Positions 45,768 through 54,938 of a stretch of 64,000 nucleotides of DNA are shown here, piece after piece. The stretch's first letter is position 1; each line of letters opens with the position of its first letter. The notes beneath the pieces were generated by a model that was given only the letters and a program-made list of their open reading frames with translations, searched no databases and was not told where the DNA came from. The position numbers were made by a program, and so were the translations under genes. Source of the DNA: Immundisolibacterales bacterium (GTDB lineage: Bacteria; Pseudomonadota; Gammaproteobacteria; HK1); assembly GCA_026712715.1 (NCBI GenBank), contig JAPOPW010000064.1, positions 1 through 64,000 on the forward strand, given 5' to 3'.

Positions 45768-46739
45768 ATGCACGCGACCCTGCCACTGCTCCAGCCGACC
45801 GATTTTCCGCCGCTTCGCCGCGCTCGGCTCGATACCGTCCAGATCAACGTGGGGTATCGCTGCAATCAGTCGTGCGTGCACTGTCACGTGAACGCCGGTC
45901 CGCGCCGCACGGAGGAAATGAGCCGCGAGACGGCCGAACTCGTCCTCGCGTTCCTCGAATCGTCCGGCGCATCGAACCTCGACCTCACCGGCGGCGCTCC
46001 AGAGCTCCACGCGCCGTTCCGGTACCTGGTCGACGGCGCGCGCGGCCTTGGAGTTCACGTCCTCGATCGCTGCAATCTCACCGTCCTCGAGGAGCCCGAG
46101 CAGGTCCGCGCGGGGCTCGCCGAGTTTCTCGCGGCCCGGCGGGTCGAAGTGATTGCCTCGCTACCGTGTTACCAGGAGGGCAACGTAGACCGCCAGCGGG
46201 GAAAGGGGGTGTTCGAGCGGAGCATCGACGGAATCCGGCGACTGAACCGACTCGGATACGGTGACCCGGACTCCGGCCTCGAGCTCAATCTCGTGTTCAA
46301 CCCGCAGGGTCCGGTCCTGCCTCCTTCGCAGGGAGCGCTCGAGGCGGAGTACCGCAGGGAGCTCGGCGAGCACCACGGCATCCGGTTCAATCACCTGCTC
46401 GTGCTCGCCAACATGCCGATCGGGCGATTCGGCAGCGCGCTCGTCTCGCGCCGCGAGTTCGAGCCGTACATGGCCACCCTGCGGGCCGCGCACCAGGAAG
46501 CGAATCTCGAGACGGTGATGTGCAGGAGTCTCATCAGCGTGGACTGGCAGGGGTACGTGTACGACTGCGATTTCAACCAGATGCTCGGAATCGGGCTCCA
46601 TTGCGGCCCGGCTCCGGGGCCGGTGCATCTCTCCGACCTCGTCGGGCGGGACCTCGCCGGCAGTCCGATCACCGTCCGCGACCACTGTTACGGCTGCACG
46701 GCGGGGCAGGGAAGCAGTTGCGGGGGCGCGCTGAGCTGA
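45768..46739 (+). CDS. arsS: arsenosugar biosynthesis radical SAM protein ArsS
   Basis: A 323-residue radical SAM enzyme. The cluster motif CNQSCVHC gives C32, C36 and C39 (C-x3-C-x2-C). The C-terminal extension ends CYGCTAGQGSSCGGAL with further Cys, the DUF3641 signature of ArsS. ArsS is proposed to transfer the deoxyadenosyl group to dimethylarsenite during arsenosugar synthesis. Two sugar-transferase-type genes follow with overlapping ends. arsM, needed to make the methylated arsenic, is not in the window. The ATG at 45768 follows a C-rich stretch with no clear RBS. Confidence 0.93.
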   Translation: MHATLPLLQPTDFPPLRRARLDTVQINVGYRCNQSCVHCHVNAGPRRTEEMSRETAELVLAFLESSGASNLDLTGGAPELHAPFRYLVDGARGLGVHVLDRCNLTVLEEPEQVRAGLAEFLAARRVEVIASLPCYQEGNVDRQRGKGVFERSIDGIRRLNRLGYGDPDSGLELNLVFNPQGPVLPPSQGALEAEYRRELGEHHGIRFNHLLVLANMPIGRFGSALVSRREFEPYMATLRAAHQEANLETVMCRSLISVDWQGYVYDCDFNQMLGIGLHCGPAPGPVHLSDLVGRDLAGSPITVRDHCYGCTAGQGSSCGGALS

Positions 46740-47449
46740 TTCGGCGGCGGATCTCCGTCGTGGTTCCCACGCTCGACGAGGGCGAGGGCATCGAAGGCGC
46801 GCTCGCGGCGTTGCGTCCGCTTCGCGAGGACGGACACGAGGTCATCGTGTCCGACGGCGGCAGCACCGACGGCACCGCAACCCTCGCGGTGACCGCAGCG
46901 GACCGGATCGTCGCCGCGGGCCGCGGCCGGGCCCGCCAGATGAACGCGGGCGCGGCGGCCGCGACCGGCGATGTCCTCGTGTTCCTGCATGCCGACACGA
47001 CTCTCCCGGAGGATGCGGACCGGCGGGTGCTCGAAGCGCTCGGCGACCGCCCCGGCTGGGGATTCTTCGGCGTGCGCCTCTCCGGCTCGCACCCGGCCTT
47101 CCGGATCATCGAGAGGATGATCACCCTTCGTTCGCGCCTGAGCGGCATCGCAACCGGAGACCAGGCGATATTCGCCACCCGCAACCTCTTCGAGAACGCC
47201 GGAGGCTTCGCGGAAACGCCCCTGCTCGAGGATGTCGATCTCTGCCGCCGACTCAAGCGTCGCTCGCTTCCGGTGCGGCCGCGGTCGGTCGTGACGACGT
47301 CGAGCCGCCGCTGGGAAGCGGGCGGAATCGTGCGCACCGTGCTGCTGATGTGGTGGCTCCGGGGTGCATACGCCCTCGGAGCGAAACCGGAACGGCTCGC
47401 TCGGTGCTACCGGTTCGGTGGCTCGACCGAAGGGGAGGATGGAGCCTGA
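46736..47449 (+). CDS. arsenosugar-associated family 2 glycosyltransferase (TIGR04283 type)
   Basis: A GT-A glycosyltransferase of about 237 residues. ISVVVPTLDEGEGIEGALAAL starts the fold, VSDGGSTDGT and VFLHADTTLPED hold the metal-binding and acceptor regions, and GVRLSGSHPAFRIIERMI with FATRNLFENAGGFAETPLLEDVDLCRRL follows. The family is found beside arsS and is named for it. The start is uncertain: no ATG or GTG fits. CTG at 46736 overlaps the arsS TGA as CTGA and gives a 237-residue protein; TTG at 46718 would give 243. It ends in the same CTGA type of junction. Confidence 0.87.
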   Translation: MIRRRISVVVPTLDEGEGIEGALAALRPLREDGHEVIVSDGGSTDGTATLAVTAADRIVAAGRGRARQMNAGAAAATGDVLVFLHADTTLPEDADRRVLEALGDRPGWGFFGVRLSGSHPAFRIIERMITLRSRLSGIATGDQAIFATRNLFENAGGFAETPLLEDVDLCRRLKRRSLPVRPRSVVTTSSRRWEAGGIVRTVLLMWWLRGAYALGAKPERLARCYRFGGSTEGEDGA

Positions 47450-48084
47450 GCGGCGAGATCGTGGTGTTCGCGCGGGCTCCGGTGCCCGCCCGCGCCAAGC
47501 GCCGGCTCGTTCCGGCGCTCGGTCCGGAGGGCGCGGCGGAGCTCCAGGGCCGGATGACGCGCCGGATCGTGGCCGCGGCGGTCGCTGCGGATGTCGGAGC
47601 CGTCTCTCTCTGGTGCGCCCCCGATTCCGGCCATCCCTCCTTTCGCGAGCTCGCCGGCCGCTTTCCGATTCGGTTGCGCGATCAGCGAGGTCGCGGACTC
47701 GGAGCGCGCATGGGCGCCGCGATGGAGGACACCCTTCGGCGCCGCTCGTTCGCATTGCTGGCCGGGAGCGATTGCCCGGGGCTCGGGGAGGACCGGTTGC
47801 GGGAGGCGGCGGAGCGCCTTGCCGGATCCGCCGTGGACGCGATTCTCGTCCCGGCGCTCGATGGCGGCTACGTGCTCATCGGGCTCCGGCGGTTCGACGA
47901 GTCCCTCTTCGCCGATGTCGCCTGGGGAACCGAGCGGGTTCTCGGGGAGACGCGGCGGCGGCTCCGCGCGCTTCGATGGAGGTGGGACGAGCTCGAGCCG
48001 CTGCCCGACATCGACCGGCCGTCGGATCTGGTTCATCTCGAACCGGCCATCTATTCGGATTTGGTAATTGAATCAAACGAATGA
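47446..48084 (+). CDS. DUF2064 / TIGR04282-type arsenosugar glycosyltransferase
   Basis: A 212-residue nucleotidyltransferase-like protein. EIVVFARAPVPARAKRRLVPALG is the family start; RFPIRLRDQRGRGLGARMGAAMEDTL, LAGSDCPGLGEDRL and DAILVPALDGGYVLIGL are the other signatures. Likely start is CTG at 47446, overlapping the previous stop as CTGA, since it matches the family N-terminus and has the strong Shine-Dalgarno GGGGAGGA 7-8 nt before it; GTG at 47461 would cut the first strand. Third gene of the arsS cluster; mrcB begins 82 bp on. Confidence 0.88.
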   Translation: MSGEIVVFARAPVPARAKRRLVPALGPEGAAELQGRMTRRIVAAAVAADVGAVSLWCAPDSGHPSFRELAGRFPIRLRDQRGRGLGARMGAAMEDTLRRRSFALLAGSDCPGLGEDRLREAAERLAGSAVDAILVPALDGGYVLIGLRRFDESLFADVAWGTERVLGETRRRLRALRWRWDELEPLPDIDRPSDLVHLEPAIYSDLVIESNE

Positions 48085-48166
48085 AACGCAATTTGCCCAA
48101 GCGATCCGAATTGACCCGCTCCAACGGGAGCGAACCGTCCGGTGGAATCTGTGAGACGCTGGGACG

Positions 48167-50533
48167 ATGGCGAAATCCGGCAGACGTTTGGCCGGGTCCG
48201 GGGGCGGCGGAGACGGTCGCGATCGCGGGGCGAGGTCGGCGAAGCGCGGGGCGACCGGCAAGCAGTCACGCACGGCCGCAAGGAGCCGGCCACGGAAACC
48301 GGCGCGTGCCCGGCGCTCGTTCGGGCGGTTCCTGGCGAGGCTCGGGTGGCGGGTTGCGCTCGTCCTGATCATCCTCGCCGCGGGTTACACCGCCTGGCTC
48401 GACATACGCGTCCGGGGCGAGTTCGAGGGCAAGCGTTGGGCCCTTCCCGCGCGCGTGTACGCCCGTCCCGTCGAGCTGTGGCCGGGCGCGCGGCTCGACC
48501 CCGCGGCGCTCGAGGCCGAGCTGGAACGGTCCGGCTACCATCGCGCGAGCCCACCGCGCCGGCCGGGCAGCTACCTGCGGGCCGGAGACCGTTTCGTCAT
48601 CCAGGCGCGCGAGTTCCGTTACTGGGACGCGGTCGAGCCCGCACGGCGGGTCGAGATCGGCTTCGAAGCCGGCACCGTGCTCGCCATCGACGCAGGTGGA
48701 GAAGCGGCCGCACTGGTGCGGCTCGACCCGCCTCTCATCGGCCGCATCTATCCGCGCCATCACGAGGACCGGGTGAAGATCCGGCTCCACGAAGCGCCGC
48801 CCGCGCTCGTCGCGGGCCTGCTTGCCGTCGAGGATCATCGCTTCTTCGAGCACCACGGGATCTCGCTCCTCGCCGTCGCGCGGGCCGCGTGGGCGAACCT
48901 CCGGGCCGCCGCCGTCGTGCAGGGGGGGAGCACCCTCACCCAGCAGCTCGCCAAGAACCTCTTCCTCTCGCCCGAACGCACCCTGGCGCGCAAGCTCAAC
49001 GAGGCGATCATGGCGCTCCTGCTCGATGCGCGCTATCCCAAGGAAGAGCTGCTCGAGGTGTACCTCAACGAGGTCTTCCTCGGACAGGAGGGGCGGCGGG
49101 CGATACACGGATTCGGACTCGCATCCTGGTTCTACTTCGATCGGCGACTCGATGAGCTGGATGTCGCGGAGGCGGCGCTCCTCATCGGGCTTGCGCGCGG
49201 AGCTTCCGCCTACAACCCCTGGCGCAAGCCGGAGCGGGCGCTGCGGCGCCGCAATCTCGTGCTCGACGTGATGGCCGCCCGGGGGGTCGTGTCCCGCGCG
49301 GAGGCCGATGCGGCCAGGGCGCGACCCCTCGGCATTCAATCCGAGGTCCCCCGGGGAGCATCTCCCCATCCCGCATTCCTCGATCTGGTGCGCCGCCAGC
49401 TCTCCCGCGACTACCGCGAGAGCGATCTCCGCACCGAAGGGCTGCGGATATTCACCTCGCTCGATCCGGAGGTACAGGAGCTCGCGGAGAGCGCCCTGGC
49501 CCGCGAGCTGAGCGCCGCGGAGCGCCGCAAGGGACTGCCCGACGGCGTTCTGGAGGGCGCCGTCCTCGTCGCCCGTTCCGACAGTGGCGAGGTACTGGCG
49601 GTGGTCGGTGGACGGCAGGCGCGAGCCCAGGGCTTCAATCGGGCACTCGATGCGAGGCGTCCCATCGGGTCCCTGGTCAAGCCGGCGGTGTATCTCGTGG
49701 CCCTCGAACGGGGCCACTCGATCGCGAGCCCGGTCGACGACGCGCCGATCGAGGTGGACCTCGCGGACGGTCGGACCTGGGCGCCGCGCAACTACGACGG
49801 CGACCATCTCGGCGAGCTGCCCCTCTACCGCTCGCTCGCGCTGTCCCGAAACGCGGCTACCGCCCGGCTCGGCCTGTCGGTCGGAGTGGAGCGGGTGGCG
49901 AAGGCCCTCGGGCGGCTCGGGGTCGCCGGGGGGATCCAGCCGTCCCCGTCGCTGCTTCTGGGATCGATCGACCTGAGCCCGTTCGAGGTGGCCCAGATCT
50001 ACCAGGCGCTCGCCAACGAGGGGTTCCGGTCGCCGCTTCGCGGAATCCGCGAGGTGACGGGACCGGAGGGAACGCCTCTCGCCCGCTACGGTCTGTCCGT
50101 CGAGTCGGTCGCCGAGCCCGCCACGGTGTACGTGCTGCGGGCCGCGCTGGAGGCGGTCCTCCGGGAAGGAACCGGTCGGAGCGCAGGCGCCACTCTCCCA
50201 CCTGCGCTCCACGCCGCGGGCAAGACGGGGACCACGAACGGAGGGCGCGACAGTTGGTTCGCGGGCTTCGCAGGCGGCTACGTGTCCGTGGTCTGGGTCG
50301 GCTACGACGACAACCGGGCGGGCGGACTGAGCGGCGCGGGCCAGGCGCTCAAGGTGTGGGCGGGACTCGTCTCCCGGCTGCCCCTCTCCGCCGACGAGCC
50401 CGCCCGGCCGGACGAAGTGGAGTGGCATTGGACCGTGACCGACGGCGAACCGTTCCGCACGGATCCCGGCTGTCCCGGGGCGGTCCGCCTGCCGTTTCGG
50501 GACTCCGATTCCTTGCGGTACCGCCCGTGTTGA
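48167..50533 (+). CDS. mrcB: bifunctional penicillin-binding protein 1B
   Basis: A 788-residue bifunctional peptidoglycan synthase. A basic cytosolic tail (residues 1-60), one membrane anchor (about 61-77), a UB2H-like domain, and the GT51 glycosyltransferase with EDHRFFEHHG (about 222) and GGSTLTQQLAKN (about 252) are followed by the transpeptidase: SLVK (about 502-505), SRN and KTGTTN (about 686). E. coli PBP1B is 844 residues. It polymerises and crosslinks glycan in the periplasm. The stop overlaps the start of a TPR lipoprotein gene, the usual arrangement for the LpoP cofactor. Confidence 0.96.
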   Translation: MAKSGRRLAGSGGGGDGRDRGARSAKRGATGKQSRTAARSRPRKPARARRSFGRFLARLGWRVALVLIILAAGYTAWLDIRVRGEFEGKRWALPARVYARPVELWPGARLDPAALEAELERSGYHRASPPRRPGSYLRAGDRFVIQAREFRYWDAVEPARRVEIGFEAGTVLAIDAGGEAAALVRLDPPLIGRIYPRHHEDRVKIRLHEAPPALVAGLLAVEDHRFFEHHGISLLAVARAAWANLRAAAVVQGGSTLTQQLAKNLFLSPERTLARKLNEAIMALLLDARYPKEELLEVYLNEVFLGQEGRRAIHGFGLASWFYFDRRLDELDVAEAALLIGLARGASAYNPWRKPERALRRRNLVLDVMAARGVVSRAEADAARARPLGIQSEVPRGASPHPAFLDLVRRQLSRDYRESDLRTEGLRIFTSLDPEVQELAESALARELSAAERRKGLPDGVLEGAVLVARSDSGEVLAVVGGRQARAQGFNRALDARRPIGSLVKPAVYLVALERGHSIASPVDDAPIEVDLADGRTWAPRNYDGDHLGELPLYRSLALSRNAATARLGLSVGVERVAKALGRLGVAGGIQPSPSLLLGSIDLSPFEVAQIYQALANEGFRSPLRGIREVTGPEGTPLARYGLSVESVAEPATVYVLRAALEAVLREGTGRSAGATLPPALHAAGKTGTTNGGRDSWFAGFAGGYVSVVWVGYDDNRAGGLSGAGQALKVWAGLVSRLPLSADEPARPDEVEWHWTVTDGEPFRTDPGCPGAVRLPFRDSDSLRYRPC

Positions 50534-51201
50534 TCCGGTCGGTCGCGGCCGGGGTGGTCGCCGTGCTTCTTGCGGGTTGCGCGGGCGCTCCGCCCGACGT
50601 TCTTCCCCCGGTCCGCGAAGGGTTGCTGACGAGCGATCCGAAGAAGGTGACGAGTGCGCCGCAGTCGATCCGGGCACCGCTCGCGACCCCGGACGATACG
50701 TCCGTGTCCCGAATTCCCGTTGCGGCCCGGCCGGGGGCAACCGGGTCGGGTGCCACGCCGTCGGCCACGGAAGCGGATGCGCCGCGCGCTCTATCTCGGG
50801 ACGAGAGACGGCGCCCGGACGAAGGGCGGGGCGTCGCGGAGGTCCCCTCGTTCCCGGACGGCAGGCGGGCGCCGGCCCGGGAGAGCGCGACGGTCCTCGC
50901 CCTCCTCGCGAGCGCCCGCGAGGCGCGGGAGGCAGGACGGTACGGGCGCGCCGCGGCGGCCCTCGAACGGGCGCTCAAGGTCGAGCCGCGAAATCCGAGG
51001 CTCTGGCACCGACTTGCGCTGGTCCGTTTCCGTCAGGGCCGGCCCGCGGATGCGGCAGCCCTCGCGCTTCGCTCCCTGAGCCTCACCGGTGACGATGCGG
51101 ACCTCGAATCGCGCAACCTGCGGCTGATCGCCGCCGCCCGCCACGCGCTGGGGGACGAGGAGGGGGCCCGCGAGGCGCTGCGCCGGGCCGAGGCCCGTTG
51201 A
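50527..51201 (+). CDS. TPR outer-membrane lipoprotein, LpoP-like PBP1B activator
   Basis: A 224-residue lipoprotein. GTG at 50527 gives the signal VLIRSVAAGVVAVLLAGC with the lipidated Cys at 18 (LAGC). Residues 19-100 are a Pro/Ala/Thr-rich linker. The C-terminal half has TPR-like helices: ATVLALLASAREAREAGRYGRAAAALERALKVEPRNPRLWHRLALVRFRQGRPADAAA. In Pseudomonas and Acinetobacter, LpoP (a TPR lipoprotein) activates PBP1B and is co-encoded with it; this gene overlaps the mrcB stop by 7 bp and has the same layout. The link is by context and architecture, not strong sequence identity. Confidence 0.8.
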   Translation: MLIRSVAAGVVAVLLAGCAGAPPDVLPPVREGLLTSDPKKVTSAPQSIRAPLATPDDTSVSRIPVAARPGATGSGATPSATEADAPRALSRDERRRPDEGRGVAEVPSFPDGRRAPARESATVLALLASAREAREAGRYGRAAAALERALKVEPRNPRLWHRLALVRFRQGRPADAAALALRSLSLTGDDADLESRNLRLIAAARHALGDEEGAREALRRAEAR

Positions 51202-51404
51202 ACGCGATTGCCCGGAGCCCGCGTTCCCGGGGCGGAAGGCCGGGTCGGAGCGCGCGGCACGGCGCCCGCAATGCCTCGCGTTGCATGTCGAAGTTGCCCG
51301 CCAGAGGATGACGGGCGGGGTCGATCGGGCACGATCCGGCCGGCAGCGCCCGCCCCTGCGGACGACCCTTCGCGCCTCGTTCGCGGCGCCGCCCGGAACG
51401 GCGC

Positions 51405-52163
51405 TCAGGCCTCGCGCGGGCGCAGATGCGCGTGCCAACGCCATTCCCAGAGACGGAATCCTCGGGTGACGAGATACACGAGCAGCATGTAGAGCACCGC
51501 GGCGGCAAGGAATCCTTCGTAGGCGAGGTAGTACTTCGAGTTGAGGATGCGGCCCGCCCCGAGGATGTCCACGATCGTCACCGTGCTTGCGACCACGCTG
51601 CCGTGCAGCATGAAGATGATCTCGTTGGAGTACGCGGGCAACGCCCGCCGCAGGGCGTTGGGAAGCACGATGCGAGTCGTGCGATGCCAGGAAGACATGC
51701 CGTATGCCCTGGCCGCCTCGACCTCGCCGTGCGGAACCGCCTCGATCGCGCCGCGAAAGATCTCGGTCGTGTAGGCGGCGGTGTTCAGCACGAATGCGAT
51801 GAGGGTGCACCACAGCGGCTCGCGCAGCACCGGCCACAGGAAGCTCTCGCGCACCGGCTCGAACTGGCCGAGTCCGTAGTAGATGATGTAGAGCTGCACG
51901 AGGAGCGGCGTTCCCCGAAACAGGTAGACGTAGGCCCAGATCGCCTGGTTGACGTAGCGAATGCGGTACGCCCGCGCCACTGCGAGGGGCAGCGAGATCG
52001 CACCGCCGATAACGAGCGAGACCGCGACCAGCAGCACCGTGTAGCCGATGCCGGTGAGGAACATCTCCCAGTGCTGCGCGATCAGCACGAAGTCGAGCGG
52101 CGATGCGTTCTCGCTGAAGTCGCGGATCGCGTCGAGAAGGCTCGGACCCCGTGTCTCGTCCAT
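51405..52163 (-). CDS. polar amino-acid ABC transporter permease (HisM/ArtM-type)
   Basis: A 252-residue inner-membrane permease of the HisMQ type. GIGYTVLLVAVSLVIGGAISL, the RGTPLLVQLYIIYYGLG segment and the EAA loop EAARAYGMSSWHRTTRIVLP are typical. It partners the next permease; the last gene of the ABC operon. It ends 203 bp beyond the lpoP-like stop in convergent orientation. Confidence 0.93.
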   Translation of the reverse strand: MDETRGPSLLDAIRDFSENASPLDFVLIAQHWEMFLTGIGYTVLLVAVSLVIGGAISLPLAVARAYRIRYVNQAIWAYVYLFRGTPLLVQLYIIYYGLGQFEPVRESFLWPVLREPLWCTLIAFVLNTAAYTTEIFRGAIEAVPHGEVEAARAYGMSSWHRTTRIVLPNALRRALPAYSNEIIFMLHGSVVASTVTIVDILGAGRILNSKYYLAYEGFLAAAVLYMLLVYLVTRGFRLWEWRWHAHLRPREA

Positions 52164-52166
52164 CGC

Positions 52167-52856
52167 TCAGGCCCTCCTCACCCCGGCGCTGTACCGGCGG
52201 TCGAGCCACCTGAGTCCCACGTCCGAGATCGCGGTCAGCACGAGATAGATGACGAGGGTGACGAAGAAGAAGGTGAAGAGCTGGCGCGTGGATCGACCGG
52301 CCGTGAACGACTCCCACACCAGCTCGTGCAGCCCCAGGACCGAAACGAGGGCGGTCGTCTTCAGGAGCACCAGCCAGTTGTTGCCGAATCCGGGCAGGGC
52401 GTAACGCACGAGCTGCGGCCACACGATGCGACGGAACACGATGCCGCCGCTCATTCCGCAGGCAATGCCTGCCTCGATCTGGCCCCGTGGTATCGCGAGG
52501 TATGCGCCGCGAAACGTCTCCGTCATGTACGCGCCGTAGATGAACCCGATGGTGAACACCCCGGCGGTGAAGTGGTTGATCTCGACGTATCCCCACCATC
52601 CGGTGGCGAACCCGAGGTCGTTGAGAAGCTGCTGTCCGCCATAGAACAGCAGCAGCATCAGCACGAGGTCGGGAACCCCGCGGATGAGGGTCGTGTACGC
52701 CCCGGTCACCGTGTTCGCGGTGCGGGAGTCCGCGATCTTTCCCCACGCGCCGAGGAGCCCCAGGAACACGGCCAGCACCACGGAGCAAAGGGCCACCGCG
52801 ATGGTGATCGCCGTCCCCTGCAGGATGGCGGGCAGGTAGGCGATTACCGCATCCAT
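52167..52856 (-). CDS. polar amino-acid ABC transporter permease (HisQ/ArtQ-type)
   Basis: A 229-residue HisQ-type permease. ILQGTAITIAVALCSVVLAVFLGLLG, YTTLIRGVPDLVLMLLLFYGGQ and the EAA loop EAGIACGMSGGIVFRRIVWP are characteristic. It starts 186 bp after the substrate-binding protein gene and ends 3 bp before the second permease start, so the two permeases are coupled. Together they form the membrane channel. Confidence 0.93.
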   Translation of the reverse strand: MDAVIAYLPAILQGTAITIAVALCSVVLAVFLGLLGAWGKIADSRTANTVTGAYTTLIRGVPDLVLMLLLFYGGQQLLNDLGFATGWWGYVEINHFTAGVFTIGFIYGAYMTETFRGAYLAIPRGQIEAGIACGMSGGIVFRRIVWPQLVRYALPGFGNNWLVLLKTTALVSVLGLHELVWESFTAGRSTRQLFTFFFVTLVIYLVLTAISDVGLRWLDRRYSAGVRRA

Positions 52857-53042
52857 GAGCGTTCGCGGGTCGATGCGGGCGCGAGCCGGGGCCTTCGAGC
52901 CGCGAAGCCGGCGGGGCGCGCCCTCGCGATCCGCCGGCTCCGCCTCAGCTCAGGCCGGGGCGTGCGGCACCCGGTCCGTCGACCGGGCGGTCCATTGCTC
53001 TCGCCGAGCGTTTCACCGACCCTTTCCCGACAGGTCTTCCCA

Positions 53043-53819
53043 TCAATCGCCGTAGACGTCGAAGTCGAAGTATCCGTCGTTGATCGTCTTGTACGTGCCG
53101 TCCTCGCGGATCGCGGAGATGGCTGCGTTCAGCGCGGCGAGAAGCTCGTCCTCGCCCTTGCGCACGGCGATGCCGGCGCCCTCGCCGTGGCATTCGAGGT
53201 CGTGCTGGGGACCGCCGACGAACCCGTAGCCGTTGCCCGCGTCCGTCTTGAGGAATCCTTCGTCCGCCTGGAGCGAGTCGGAGAACTGGGCGTCGAGCCG
53301 TCCCGCGGCGAGATCCAGGAAGACCTCCTCCTGGGTCGCGTAGAGTCTCAGTTCGGCGTCGGGGTAGATCTTCTCCATGAAGCACTGGTGGGTCGTGCCG
53401 CGCTGCACCCCGACCGCCTTCCCGGCCAGCCCGGCCGGCGACACGTCCAGCCCCGAACCCTCCGCCACCACGAACATGGCCGGCGTGTTGTAGTACTTGG
53501 CCGAGAAGTCGACGCGCTTCTTGCGCTCCTCGGTTATGGACATCGATGCGACGATGGCGTCGTACTTCCGTGCGAGCAGGGCGGGAATCATGCCGTCCCA
53601 GTCCTGCTCGACCAAGACGCAGGTACGCCCCAACTTCTCGCAGAGCGCGTGTGCGATATCGATGTCGAACCCCTTCAGGGACCCGTCGGCCTCCTTCCAC
53701 GAAAATGGCGGATAGGCGCCTTCGACGCCGATTCGAAGCTCTTCCGCCGCCATCGCGGGCGCGGTGGCCGCGGACACGGCGAGTGCCGCTGCCGCCAATA
53801 CCTTACCCAGACGTCTCAT
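53043..53819 (-). CDS. amino-acid ABC transporter substrate-binding protein (family 3)
   Basis: A 258-residue periplasmic receptor. The Sec signal peptide covers about residues 1-24 (AAAALAVSAATAPAMAA). LRIGVEGAYPPFSWKEADGSLKGFDIDIAHALCEKLG is the family 3 signature; the ligand-binding YDAIVASMSITEERKKRVDFSAKYY follows. It resembles lysine/arginine/ornithine and histidine receptors. The ATG at 53819 follows GGAGAGACCGAA. Second gene of the operon after the ATPase. Confidence 0.93.
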   Translation of the reverse strand: MRRLGKVLAAAALAVSAATAPAMAAEELRIGVEGAYPPFSWKEADGSLKGFDIDIAHALCEKLGRTCVLVEQDWDGMIPALLARKYDAIVASMSITEERKKRVDFSAKYYNTPAMFVVAEGSGLDVSPAGLAGKAVGVQRGTTHQCFMEKIYPDAELRLYATQEEVFLDLAAGRLDAQFSDSLQADEGFLKTDAGNGYGFVGGPQHDLECHGEGAGIAVRKGEDELLAALNAAISAIREDGTYKTINDGYFDFDVYGD

Positions 53820-53900
53820 TTCGGTCTCTCCTTTTTCCTTGAAGTTTAGTGTCCGCGGCGAGCGCATGGCCCCGCGCCGTGCGGGCGCAGCCAGCGTCCG

Positions 53901-54698
53901 TCATCTCAACGTTCCCGCGAGGAACTGCCGGAACCGCTCCGACTTCGGGTTCTCGAACACCTCGTCGGGCGTGCCGTCCTCCTCCACGCGGCCTTCGTGC
54001 AGGAACATGACCCGGTCGGAGACCTCCCGGGCAAAACCCATTTCGTGCGTGACCACCAGCATGGTGCGGCCCTCCTCGGCCAGTCCCCGCATCACGCGCA
54101 GCACCTCGCCGACGAGCTCCGGGTCGAGCGCCGACGTGGGCTCGTCGAACAGCATCACCTCCGGACGCATGGCGAGCGCTCGGGCAATCGCGGCGCGTTG
54201 CTGCTGTCCGCCGGAGAGATGGGCCGGATAGTAGTCGCGGCGATCGTGCATCCCGACCCGCCGCAGCTCCTCGTCGGCGCGCTCGACGGCCTCGGCGCGG
54301 GGCACCTTCAGCACGTGAACCGGGGCCTCGATCACGTTCTCGAGAACCGTCAGGTGCGACCAGAGATTGAACTGCTGGAAGACCATGGCGAGCTTTGCAC
54401 GGATGCGCTCCACCTGCCTCGCATCTTCCGCGACAGGAGTCCCTCGTCCGGACCCGCGCATCCGGATGAGCTCGCCCTTGACGTACACACGGCCCGAGTC
54501 GGGCGTCTCGAGCAGGTTGATGCAGCGCAGCAGGGTGCTCTTGCCGGAACCGCTCGAGCCGAGAATCGAGACCACGTCGCGGTCCCTGGCCTCGAGCGAG
54601 ATGCCCTTCAACACCTCGAGCGAGCCGAAGCTCTTGTGGAGGTCTTCGATGACGAGGGCCGCGTCGTTCCCGTTGGGCGATCGTGATGCCACTGCCAT
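53901..54698 (-). CDS. amino-acid ABC transporter ATPase (HisP/GlnQ/ArtP-type)
   Basis: A 265-residue ABC ATPase. Walker [11 protein letters not shown]-loop [16 protein letters not shown], signature [15 protein letters not shown] and Walker [14 protein letters not shown] are intact, with the [12 protein letters not shown]-loop. It energises uptake by the two permeases. ATG at 54698 chosen; the frame extends upstream without homology. The order ATPase, receptor, permease, permease is standard for this class. Confidence 0.95.
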   Translation of the reverse strand: MAVASRSPNGNDAALVIEDLHKSFGSLEVLKGISLEARDRDVVSILGSSGSGKSTLLRCINLLETPDSGRVYVKGELIRMRGSGRGTPVAEDARQVERIRAKLAMVFQQFNLWSHLTVLENVIEAPVHVLKVPRAEAVERADEELRRVGMHDRRDYYPAHLSGGQQQRAAIARALAMRPEVMLFDEPTSALDPELVGEVLRVMRGLAEEGRTMLVVTHEMGFAREVSDRVMFLHEGRVEEDGTPDEVFENPKSERFRQFLAGTLR

Positions 54699-54938
54699 CG
54701 ATCCTGCTCCGGTGGCGGCTCGGACAGCTCCCTTCCGGGCCGGGTGTCCGGAATCCGTGGAGCCACCAATCGATGATGCCGGCAGGAATCCTATCACCCT
54801 CCGCCCGGGAAGGGTCCGGCGCGGTGCACGTGTCGCAGCGAGAAGGGGGCGGCCGCGCGGCCCCTTTTCGTGTCGATGGATGTCGAATCGTGGCGTTCGC
54901 ACTCCTCGCGGCGCCGTGAGGCGGCCGTTCGGCAGCCG

